From Solanum dulcamara (taxonomy: Eukaryota > Streptophyta > Magnoliopsida > Solanales > Solanaceae), in assembly GCF_947179165.1 (NCBI RefSeq), contig NC_077240.1:58848501-58912500 (forward strand): a stretch of 64,000 bases of DNA, read 5' to 3'. The notes under the pieces are model-generated. The model made no database searches, was not told where the DNA came from, and saw only the letters and a program-made list of their open reading frames with translations. Positions 23,186 to 33,746 of this stretch are shown piece after piece. How positions within the stretch are numbered: the first letter of the stretch is position 1; each line of letters opens with the position of its first letter. Made by a program: the position numbers and the translations under genes.

Positions 23186-24532
23186 GAGGGGAAAAACTAG
23201 GGTACTAAGACCTACCTGTGTTCCCGATCTTTTCTTGGACTGATGTCCTAATGTTAATCTTAATTGAAGTTCTTCCATCTAAGATATTAGTTGGGGAAAC
23301 CTCACAGAACCTTACTACCTCCATATTGTCTAACTCCACCTAATATTAGCTGCATAGGTGCTCTTTGATTGGAAGCAAATAGGCTGATTTATTAGCCTAC
23401 TCATAATAACCCATAGCACCCTACTTTTACAGAGTACAAAATAGGTTCATAACGATGTTGATAATTTAGGAACCGTTAGCCTCGTATAGTCCTTCTTGAC
23501 TCTTTTCAGAACTTTAACTGGCATTCGATCTTTTGGGTCCTTCTTCCCCTTTTTTTCCAATCTTTAGGGTTGTCTACCGAATAATGCTGCAGTCCCCTCA
23601 TAGTCGTTCTTTGCTTTGTCAAGCATGATTTGGTATAATTCCAAAAGAGTTTTGGCATATAAGCTCATCATCCTATAGTAACCAGTTAGTTCTGCCAGTT
23701 TTTACTTAGACCCTTTCACAATTTCCCTTACCCCCGCTTGTAATCCTCGAGACACATTATCTTGTGTCATTCTCTACTTTTACAAGAATATGAGAGGGTA
23801 CAAGAAGCATCTTAGCGTTACCTCGCTAGTCCTCATGTTTTACCCTGCCTTTTTCACCCTTATCCTACACTCGATGTTAGGGTAGATCTTTGGTCCACTT
23901 GTGGCCACGTCTTACTCCACCCGTAGAACTAATTCCATCTCGGTAATTTAGATTAACCTATCTTTGTGTCTCTCGATAGTCAATTACAACTTGGGCTCCC
24001 TTGCCTAGGAAAATAGCTGTGGGGACTCCGTAAGGTCCTACCACTCTTTTACTCTACAATTTTACACCTTCTCGGTGGAGTAGGTAACCTTGGATCAAAG
24101 GAGCAGGGACTAATTTCGTTAATCCATAAGTAACATTCCCTCCAGATTCATCTGGCGCTGGAGTGCGAAGTGAGTCTTGTAGTCCTGATCATATTGTGGA
24201 ATTTTTGACCTTGGGTATTGCTTCCTGTCATTCGTAAATTACATCAGCTGGTACCCTTACCTTTTGGGTTTTGCTTTTTCGCCCTAAGAGTTGGCTGCCA
24301 AGTGGTGTCGAAATTCTCTCGCCCACTGGCCCATCTAGTCATTCTGTGATTTTCCATTCATTAACTGGTTCTATGTTGAAGAGCTATGGCATTTGAGTGT
24401 GTCGTCAGTTAGCAATTAGCTAATCCTTCTTATTTTGCTTAAGCCCTTGTTACAATTGCCTTAACGTATCTTATAATACTCTGGGTACATAATCTCATAT
24501 CGTTTCTCCATCGCTAGTTCATATTCTTCCAT
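23186..24532 (-). other. Decayed interior of the 11.1 kb element, left of the 5S copy
   Basis: By order this should hold the remaining pol; I could not read reliable reverse transcriptase, RNase H or protease motifs. A block at 23812-23905 recurs imperfectly at 24703-24794 on the other side of the 5S copy. Confidence 0.4.
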
Positions 24533-24653
24533 CTCGCGCGATCACACCAGCACTAACGCATTAAGTTCCATCAGAATTTCAAAGTTAAGCGTGCTGGGGC
24601 GAGAGTAATATAGGGATGGGTGACCTCCCTGGGAAGTCTTCGTCTCGCGTTTC
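24533..24653 (+). rRNA. 5S rRNA-derived sequence, full length but mutated, antisense within the element
   Basis: The region follows plant 5S rRNA along its whole length: GATCACACCAGCACTAACGC, a CCATCAGAA segment, AAAGTTAAGCGTGCTGGGGC, GGGATGGGTGACCTCC and GGGAAGTCTTCGT. The control boxes A and C are recognisable with changes in the intermediate element. It is on the plus strand, opposite to the host element, and about 2.2 kb from the purine tract, unlike the sense copy at 1933. TCTCGCG occurs at both ends (24532-24538, 24643-24649), a possible target duplication. It is a pseudogene judged by its substitutions. Confidence 0.88.
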
Positions 24654-26988
24654 ATTGTAATCCTTGACATAATATATGGGGCACTCAATTTAGCTCCAGA
24701 TTTACCTTAGCATTGTCTCGCGAGTCTTTATGTTTTGCCCTGCCCTTTCGTCTGTTATCTTGCATCCAGTATCGGCGTAGACCTTTAGCTCCATTATCCT
24801 CTATTCACTTTGTATTCTCCTCATTTTCTACTACAAGAGGCTTTCTATTCCTTTTTCTGTGGTTATTTATCTATCACAACATCATTTGTGACTAACTCTA
24901 TAACCAACATTTTGGCTTTGGTCTAGCATGCTGTCATTATCCTTCGTAATGTCTCTTAAGTTGGTTGATATCCTTTCATGGTTACACTCTTTTGTTTTTG
25001 TACGCAGCCACCTTCTAGTGTTATGTTGTTCAGGGTCTTGTCACAAACTTCTTAATGCTACCTTAGGTAGCATTCTGGCTTCCATTCAATTATTGGTAGC
25101 TTCCGGACCTTTCTAACTTGGTTCAGCAAGATATCTTATTGGAGTTTAGATGTCTATCTCATATATATTGCTATATCAATTTCCTTCTCCTACCTTCGCC
25201 ATTTTCTCATTAACTTCCCCCCTTTAGAGGGTACTCGTACTTTCATCTGCTTGTACCTTGCTCTATGTCCCTTTGTCCAGTCTCAATTTCGCCCAATCTC
25301 TTCCTCCAATCTACTTGGTACTGCATCATGTCTCCATTTATCTTCATATTTTATAATCAAACTATCCGCGTATGGAGCCGTGGCTAAATTACGAAGCGAC
25401 GAGAACCTTTCCATATTTAATGTGATGTCCTATCTACTAATTGGTACTTGAATAATGTGACCCAAGGAACAATTCATCCAAGGCCACCTTCTACTTTTCC
25501 TTTTCCCAGAATTACTTCGCACCTGTAGTCGTTCCAATTCCAATTAGGCAGTGCTAGTATTCCGGCGATAACTATTTAAGGTTTTCTTGAAGTAGTAACT
25601 TTATCCCAACCTATATCCTTTTCTTCTTGGGGTGAATAGAAGTTGCGCCATTTTTTCCTTAAGTTTTTCATCCTCGTTCCTTAAGGGTTCCACTATTTCT
25701 GGGGTGACGTTGTGTATACGCGTCATTTTTTTTATATCTTAAGCCCCATGATCTTATGTGTTCTCAACGCAGGCCTTTAACTTAGTCAATGCGTACTAAG
25801 TGCGTCTTATTAGTGGTTCCACTTTGTCCCTACATACTCATATCACACTGTTCAATTCATACGTACATATCCCCCTTTTAATTCGTATTCGTGTTCAGTT
25901 CCTGACATCTCTTTGAGGTGCTTCTGTTCGAAGCTCTTTCCCTAATTAGTCGGTGGAGAACTATAAATTGTTATCGTAAACCATTTTCCAACCATTATTG
26001 GAAGAAACCAGAATCTCTTAAACTTCACCGTACTTCTGTTAATACTTGACCTACTTGGTCCCCTTCCGAGTTTATCTTCGAGTTATGAACAACTCGTCTA
26101 ATTTACAATAGGAGTTGAGGGCTTGGTATTTCTTTTCCAAAAAGAGTGAAACTCATTCGCGGGACATCTTATCATTTACCCTGAGCCCTCTTTTTATATT
26201 CCTACATTACAAATACGGCTGGAGATACCGTAGTTCGAACTTTCTACTTAAATAAGCTTTTGTTCCTCCGAAATAAAATTCTTCAAGTGAAAAGGGTGCC
26301 CCTTATCGGCAACCTGAAGTATACCTCTTACAGCTTTAGTTAAACACAGTAGGGGTACTTGGTATCAATTTTTAAGGCATACTAAAAGTCTTTGCTTCAT
26401 TTCCTTTTCTTGTCCTAGAAAATTTTCGGCAGGGTTTCCTCTACACTTCTTACTATCCCACAACCTGCACGAGAAAATACCAACAATGCCTCACGGGGCC
26501 AACACATATATATATTCATATCCTATCACAGCCGCACAGGGCTGTCAATATAATCTCATATCGCAGCCACACAGGGCTTTCAATATCAATAATAATACAA
26601 AAATACTGGACTTACCTCGTATATCCAACTTCAAACTGCATCTGTTGCACTTCCGGTCTGCTTTCCTTTGTGGTTTCAACTTTACATTTCAATATTACTT
26701 CAATACCTTACCTGACGGATATCTTCTATGCCTTAACTTTACTTACCTACGTGCTTCATAATGTCCCATGTCGTCAATTACTTCCTTCGGTTGATGTCAT
26801 CCTTCTGTTAAGATCCAAAGTTAGTATAAGGAATTTTCCTATGACTCAAATCTATAGCACGATCTCAGATGTAGAAGAAAGGTAACATCCTAAATGTCCT
26901 ATAGCTTCCTATTTATAGATGTGGCGCACAACACATCGATAACCAAGACTCTACTAGACACGGTCTGCAGACAATCTAAGGACGAACT
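24654..26988 (-). other. Decayed 5' interior and leader of the 11.1 kb element
   Basis: Expected location of leader and gag. The last 200 bases before the primer site match the leader of the LARD-like copy at 738-940. A 35-bp period duplication, CAGCC(G/A)CACAGGGCT, occurs at 26527-26586. Short frames (24713-24895, 25251-25451, 26486-26885) are on the wrong strand or unrecognisable. Confidence 0.5.
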
Positions 26989-27000
26989 GCTCTGATACCA
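26989..27000 (-). promoter_or_regulatory. Primer binding site, initiator tRNA-Met type, minus strand
   Basis: The plus strand reads GCTCTGATACCA, i.e. TGGTATCAGAGC on the minus strand, 4 bases from the 5' LTR end at 27005. Confidence 0.92.
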
Positions 27001-27004
27001 CTTC

Positions 27005-30000
27005 TGTCACGACCAAACCCCGTAGGCCGCGACTAGGGTTCGACTTAGACCCCCTGTACACATATCTATTAGCTGTGTTCACATTGAATCGTAAATAAGA
27101 CAATATCATGTAACAGAGCCCCACTGGGCGATAATATTTTCATAAACCTGTATCCCTTTTCATTTGTATCATAACATGATAGGGCACGCAAGCTGACAAG
27201 GCTGCCATAACATAATCACATATATCATATATTAGGTAGACCTAGCTGAATCAAACTGACATACACAACCCACATATACATGTCTGCAGACCACTAAAAA
27301 TGTAAATGACAACATATGGTGGGACAAGGCCCCCGCCGTACCCCCGAATGGACAAAATAATGTTGTACATCAGTGGACAAAATAATGTTATACAATGGAG
27401 CCTCTTCCAGTTGAGCTGCATGGAATCCTAAGCTGATGGACTCCCAAAACTAGTATCTGTACCTATGGGCATCAACGCAGCCCCCCGAGAAAGGGGGCCA
27501 GTACGACATATGTACTGAGTACGTAAAATGTAACATAATAGAACTAGAAGCATATCTGAAGTAGAGAAGCTGGGGATAAAATGTCAAATCAGAAACATGC
27601 ACCAGTACTCTGCGAATCACAAAAACATGCATGCTCAAATTTTCAATATAGTCGGCCCCGTCAGGGGTCCGGTGAATCATATATGTAGTATCAGTATCAG
27701 GCCCCATGCCATCGTCACCTTATCACAACACATTATCATAATATTAGTGTCAGGCCCCAGGCCATTTCCAACTTATTACAACACATCATCATAGTATCAA
27801 ATCAGGTCCTAGGCCATCATATAAATACATACGGATGCCGGCCTTCAAGCGAGGGACTCGGTGAACAATGCAGTGAATTGCACGAATCTGACAACTGGCC
27901 CGGGACTCAGAGAAGAAGTGTTACAGTATACACGAGTAGAGTAGTGAGAAACAAAACACAGTTTAAATCATTATCTGAGACTCAATGAAGTCATCAAGTG
28001 AACCATCACCTAGGATCAGGGCAGAAGGTATCTGACGTATACTCTCTAACTATTACCGAGGACTATGTAAAAAAAGGAGTTTTTGGAAATCTTAGACATA
28101 TACCAATGTAAAATATCTTATAGCAGTCCGAGCATTGGTTATCTCAGAGCCTTTCTTTTTTTTACAAACTAGAGCTTAGTAGAATCAATTGTTTTAAGTG
28201 CCCTCTAACTGTCACTCGGAGTTATATAAGTTAGGATCTCAGGGACCCTAGACGCATACTAAAGTAAGGCCAATTCACTTATGGGACCAGAACATTTGTT
28301 ATCTAATAGTTTTAAGACTCGGAGTCAGTACATTCATACCTCTTTAACATATAAGAGTTTCTAGGGAAATAGTTTAACTACCATATAGTTCAACATTCAG
28401 TGGTAAATAAGAGATACTCAAGAATGGAATTACCCCGGAGCTCGTATCACATTCAGCTTACAACTAGGACATGCCAACAGAAGAAAGAGAATAAGCTTTA
28501 CTTACCTATGACAAAACATGTCAAGAGGAAGCTTTACATACCTTGTCTGAATTATTCCTTATCCTGTTTGCCTCGCCGTCCTTTGAACCTATTCAACATG
28601 AAAGTAATATGAACATCAACCCCTTTTAACTTTCCAGCACCCTAGGTTACACCTTAGTATTAATGTAATCTATTTCCTTAGTCATTTTCCTCGACTAGTT
28701 CTGTTATTCGCTAAGGGGTTGACGAAAATTGGGCAGCACCTCCCCTATAATGTGCCCTATACAAATTTCCAATTAGGTCCCTAATACCTACATCCAACCA
28801 ACAACAACAACCTGCAGCAATTCACACCAACAATATACAACATAAACTCCAAATGACTTATTCAAAAATAAGATATCACAATAGGGCGTCTAGCCTTTAT
28901 TTTTTAACGCCTTGAATTATACACAACGGGGGATCATTTGGCTCAGACCAGCAGAACCATAACCCACATTATGACATATTTAGGCCCTGGAACAACAAGC
29001 CACACCCCTGCAGGAGCACCTCACAAGAGCAATACTTTATTTCGACGACAATTCAACTATAGCGACTCCAATTTTGCTTATTTTGAACGCTGATCTTTTC
29101 AAACCTTTTACCTAACTTCCAGAAGCCCCTAAGGCGTGTAATACACCCTAATTTAACATCATAAACTTCAAATTTGAGGGGAAGAACTTACCTTTCCCGA
29201 AATTGGCTAGAACTTGCCGAAATTGTGCCTCAGAACTTTGTTTAACGCGTTGTAACATCGTGGCAGCTTGCTCTCCGATTTTTGCTGCACCAAACCTTAA
29301 TTTTATACTACTAATACCTCCATATCATCATAGTATATGATAATTAATTAATGTACGGAATGAAAATGGGACTTACCCCTTTTTTTTCCCAAACTCATAG
29401 CTCCCTCTTTGTTGTTCCTAAGGTTTTCCTTCAACTTCTCCTTATCTCTTCCTAGTTCTAAGCTGATTAAATGATTCCATAAGCATCCCAATATACATAT
29501 ATACACCCCCACGTGTTTCAAGAACACCATAGACAATTAATGCGCGGAGAAATAATGAAGAACTCACCTTAAATTCTTAGAAACCATGGCTGTCCCTTTC
29601 TCTTCTTCGTCCAACGTTTTTCTCTCTATGTTTTGGACTGATTTTTGAGTTCAAAATGACTTAATAGTCATCCACACACATATATCCACCTTTTAATAAG
29701 GTGCCACATGGAAGCCCCTTAGGGTGACACGTGGCAGCCCCCCTAGAACGCCACCTAGGTTCATGCGGCCTATCACATATCACCACGTGGAAGAGGGGTC
29801 CACCCCCCCAAGCAGGCAGGTGAGTCACCTGCTTGCTTGTCACCTTCTTGCTTTAGGTGCTTGCTTGTCATCTGCTTGCTTGACTTTCATAATTTCGGAA
29901 ACTAGTTTCTGCTCCCTCTCATAGGTTCGTAATCTTGTCTTATTTTAAGAGCCTATGTAACCCATGCTACACAAGATTGGTACGTACTCCAATAGCCTAA

Positions 30001-30238
30001 GTATGTATGACTTCCAAGTTAGTAGCTTATGTAGGTAAATCGAGTCCTACGACTCATTACTTGGCCTCCAATTCCTTTCGGATTCTTATGACTCCATTTC
30101 CAACCTTCTCTACTATAGGGTATCACATTCTCCCTTCCTTAGAGTCGTTTGATAGTGTCGTAGCTTATTCGGCTCACATGATAATGTCCAAAGAACTTAT
30201 GAGACATTCCGAGTTTAAAAAAAAGGTGGGGTGTAACA
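27005..30238 (-). repeat. 5' LTR of the 11.1 kb family L element
   Basis: Closely matches 19124-22335 base by base with scattered substitutions. It keeps the 34 bases absent from the other LTR. Near 29780-29840 the U3 holds CCACGTGG and the CAGGTGAGTCACCTG inverted repeat. Confidence 0.93.
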
Positions 30239-31390
30239 TAATCCATCCTTAAAACATATATGAATAGCTCATTAACCTAGTGATTCTTACGAATCTACAA
30301 AATCGGTGAGAATTGTACTTATCACCATCTTTAATAACATATTTGATCTTAAATTTGATCATCATACTAACTTCATCTTTCAAAATTGTACTTTTATTTT
30401 TAACTCATAAAACTTTCATTGAAAATTATTTAACTCATGATCAACTCATAAAATTGTCTTTAACTCATAATCATAGAATGAGAATAGCTTTATGCATGAG
30501 CATTCATAATTCTACTTAAATCATGCAATTCATATGAGAACATGCATATAATGATCATTGATAACATCTAAAACTGAAATTTAATGAGCCCAATGCAATT
30601 CATCAAAACTAGGGTTCATAATCAATTTAAAATTGAATAAAAACTTGAAAAATGTTTGGGAATTCATGAATGAAATTTTCCATGAATCAATCCCCACATA
30701 CCTTGCGTGAATTCACTAAGAATTCAAGAAGAATCTTGAAGAAATCTGAAAACCCTAGCTTGAACTTTCAAGAAAAACCTTGAGAGACTTTGAGAGTTCT
30801 TGCCTTAGGAAATTTTGAGAGAATGAATTGAATAGAAGGGGTTTAAAAAATTTAATATTTATAGACTTTGAACTTGTCCATAAAAGTGTCCAAGTTCATT
30901 GATCCGAACTATAGAAATAAAAAACAATACCCCTCATTAAATTTCAAATTTTGAACCTAGAGATCACCTTCTATGGGTCGTTTAAGGGATAATGGGTCCT
31001 CTAAATGAATCGTCCTGCAGGTCTGAAAAGAGTGAAAAAAATTAAGTTTTTGAAGTTTGGGAACGGGTCATGCTTACAACCCGTCAACTAGTCTATGAGC
31101 TTTCCTTTGGGCTCGTCCTGCTGGATCCAAAAACCTGCAATTGGAGAGCTCTAAAGTTTTGTCACGAGTCGTTCTAACTATCCGTAACATCTTTGATGAC
31201 TTATCCTGGCAAGTCATAGAACCTCTCATGAGGGAAACATCTCATTGTTCTTGAGGGGTTACTCTACGACTCAACTTTACGAGCCGTAGAAAGCCCTATG
31301 AGTCGTAGAGTGACTCGTTCACATGGTTCAGTCCAAGATTTTTGAGAATTTTCTCCTTGATTCAAACTTTCCAACTTACAAGGTCTTAAA
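30239..31390 (-). repeat. Family T LTR, minus strand, proximal part (continues from 19123)
   Basis: Continues the LTR interrupted at 19123: the two flanks of the inserted element share (C/T)AATC. It carries CCCACATACCTT near 30705 (donor-like word on the minus strand), CGTAG/CTACG words at 30970-31320, and its start (minus strand TTTAAGACCTTGTAAG) at 31390. Flanks TTTTT (18438) and TTTGT (31391) may be its own degenerate target duplication. Confidence 0.75.
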
Positions 31391-31690
31391 TTTGTTTTCA
31401 AGTATTTATAGAGTGGTATTAAAACATTAAATTCTTAACTCCATTAATACGTTCACCATTGGAAGAACAAGAAAAAAAGCAAATAATTTCAGGAAAGAAA
31501 AATGACTGCTTAATCATAGGAATAGGGGAAAACTCCAAGGAGATGGGGTAAGATGAGCTAGGGTTTTAATTTTTTGTCTGAAAAGAAAAAGAATATCTTT
31601 GTGTCATCCTGGTTAATTGAACAAGTCAACACACTTTCTTTCCTTTCAAACCTTCTTTAGTGTGGAAAGGTTAGCTCATATCTACATCCA
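31391..31690. other. Probable continuation of the CLE gene island
   Basis: AT-rich non-LTR sequence that would join to 18442 before the nested insertions. No open frame of note. Confidence 0.35.
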
Positions 31691-31699
31691 GATGGTGGT

Positions 31700-32140
31700 T
31701 GTCTCCATGAGGTTCTTTTGTTTATTATCTAAGATAGGGGTTCTTAGTTCACCTCCATCATTTTAAGGATCTTTCAAGGTGAGTTAGGTACTCATATTGA
31801 TCTTGTCATAACTTTTCATCTGCAGACCGATGGGCAGTCAGTGTGTACTATTCTAGTGTTTTTATGTTGAGTGCTTGTGTTTTAAACTTTTAGGGTTAGT
31901 ACGACCAACATTTGTTTATGACAGAGTTCTCATACAATAATAGCTGCCACTCGAGCATTTAGTTTGCTCCGTTTGAGGCCATATATGTTAGATATTTTTG
32001 CTCTCTAGTTGGTTGGTTTCAATATTTATAGCCTTGGTCGTGTGGTACAAATTTGCTTCAGAGGCTTTGATAGAGTCCAGGTGATTTAGGACAAACTTAG
32101 AGCACCTCTGAGAAGGCATAAAAGTGATGCAGAACCTCAG
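31700..32140 (+). pseudogene. Ty3-gypsy integrase fragment
   Basis: Frame-shifted pieces can be read: GELGTHIDLVITFHLQTDGQ, corresponding to the LGT(Q)V..STAFHPQTDGQ motif of gypsy integrases, then YNNS-like and IGWF-like remnants, then a DKLRAPLRRHKSDAE stretch that resembles the segment before the C-terminal region. Several stops and shifts make it dead. It is followed by the repeat at 32150-32530. Confidence 0.6.
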
Positions 32141-32149
32141 CGTTCGCGG

Positions 32150-32530
32150 ACTTTCTTGGCCACATTAGATAAGGTCAATTCCGTCTGGTTTTCTATTTAA
32201 ACTTTTAGACGCGATCAACTCTTCCTAAGAAACATCAATTGGCAATTTTGAAAGCTACAAAGGTCCATTTGAGGTAATTCGAAGTTTAGGGTGTTCCAAA
32301 AGTTTGTGGGAACATGTTAGAGTGTTCGGGGACTGTCGGGGGACATTCGGTTGAGGTAATTTTGGCTTTAAAGAGGCTGCCAACCATCTTCTCTTTAGCC
32401 TTAATTTTCAATTTTGCATGATGCTTGTGTGGCTGTTTTGAGCACCGAAGTGTGTTCCATTTTAGGAAACAAATTTGGAGAGCTAAGTAGGACCTTTTGA
32501 CATAGTCAATTCAAGATATTTTGGCACACA
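32150..32530 (+). repeat. Second copy of the dispersed repeat at 14735-15125
   Basis: Parallel order of conserved words (AAGGTCAATTCCGTCTGG, GACGCGATC, TTCTCTTTAGCCTTA, ATGATGCTTG). It follows the integrase fragment, which suggests that the repeat belongs to a gypsy element's 3' region. Confidence 0.7.
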
Positions 32531-32533
32531 TCT

Positions 32534-33018
32534 TGTAACGATGACCCAAGCTAGGCCCTAGGCATTACACATCGATTAAAATTTTGAGGGACCCCAACCA
32601 TGAATGTTAGCATATATCTTTTACATAAGGTAGCTTAAAAGATCAATGAAAAATAAATAAGTGAAAGATAAGTCTAAATTAATCAATAAGAAGAAAGTAT
32701 AAAGCAACATATTCGAACAATCGTAACTACAACTCATGATATTCTAAAACATGCCTCTACTTTAGTCTAAATGGGGACATAATACTTGTTACTAGCTCAT
32801 CCAACGAAGAAAGAAATATCACATTAAAAGAAGATAAAACTCATGTTGGTTATGCCTTGGGACATGAGGACTCATAAATTAAGTGATGATAGCAATATGA
32901 GGCTCTAGCCAGAAATGGTAGAAGCGTGATCATCCTATCTTATATTATGATACAATGTAGGCGAAAATTATGTGTTCGTACATGGAATGCACTAAGAATG
33001 TTAAAAGCATACATTTGT
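32534..33018 (-). repeat. Family T LTR fragment (3' end), minus strand
   Basis: The low end TGTAACGATGACCCAAGCTA and following bases parallel 9754 onward; it includes a decayed hairpin (CAATGTAGG near 32953) and ends near 33018. Confidence 0.65.
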
Positions 33019-33746
33019 AGAGTACCCTCATAGGGTGGTCCGACCATGTTTTAATGAAGGTTAATTTTATTTTCTTCCAATTTCGGTTCAATGAACCTAA
33101 ACACTTTTATGGCAAAGTTCAAAGTCTATATATACCTAATTCTTCAAATTCTCCTCCTATTCAATTCACTCTTCAAATTTTCCCTAAGGCAAGACTAAGA
33201 GATCCTCTCAAAGCTTCTTCTTCAAATTTAAAGGTAGGGTTTCAAATTCATCAAGGTTCCTCTCCAATTTTAGGTTAATTTTACCAAGGTATGCGGGAAT
33301 TGATCCATGGGTTCTTTTCACCCATGTAGTCCCAAGGTTTTCCTCAAAAATCTTATGAAATTTCATTAACTTTAAACTATAATTTTTACGAATTGTGTTG
33401 GGCTATTTCAATTACTTTTTTTAATTGTTATAAATATTCATTATAAGTATTATTTTACATTAATATCATGATTTCAAGTTGAATTATTAATTCTCATGTG
33501 TGAAGCTATTTTCAATAATGATATACATGAAGTATGATTAGGAGTTCAATGGTTTCAGGTATTCTCATGGTTTTCATCCAAATTGACCATGTATATGAGT
33601 TTTAATCTAATTTCAAGTATGAATTATGATTATAAATTTCAATTATGTCAAATTATGGATTTTATGAAAGTTATGGAAAAGATGACTTAGGGCCCTATGT
33701 TGGTGACCAACGAACCTAATGATATGAATTATGCAAGTACGACATT

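Larger units (their letters stand above)
19124..30238 (-). mobile_element. Family L Ty3-gypsy element, full length with both LTRs, minus strand (11.1 kb)
   Basis: Two LTRs of 3.21 and 3.23 kb surround a 4.65 kb interior. On the minus strand the primer site (26989-27000) is 4 bases from the 5' LTR (27005-30238) and the purine tract (22336-22348) abuts the 3' LTR (19124-22335). The flanks CAATC and TAATC are a 5-bp target duplication with one change. Pol remains only as diverged pieces (integrase and C-terminus), so the element is inactive. It inserted into a family T LTR. Leader, primer site, purine tract and LTR ends match the LARD-like element at 1-5796. A 5S rRNA copy is embedded in antisense orientation. 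Confidence 0.93.

Noticed and set aside
19124..30238. Large direct duplication (19-22 kb versus 27-30 kb) as a segmental duplication
   Set aside because: The two copies are the LTRs of a single element: primer site, purine tract and 5-bp flanks are all in the expected places.
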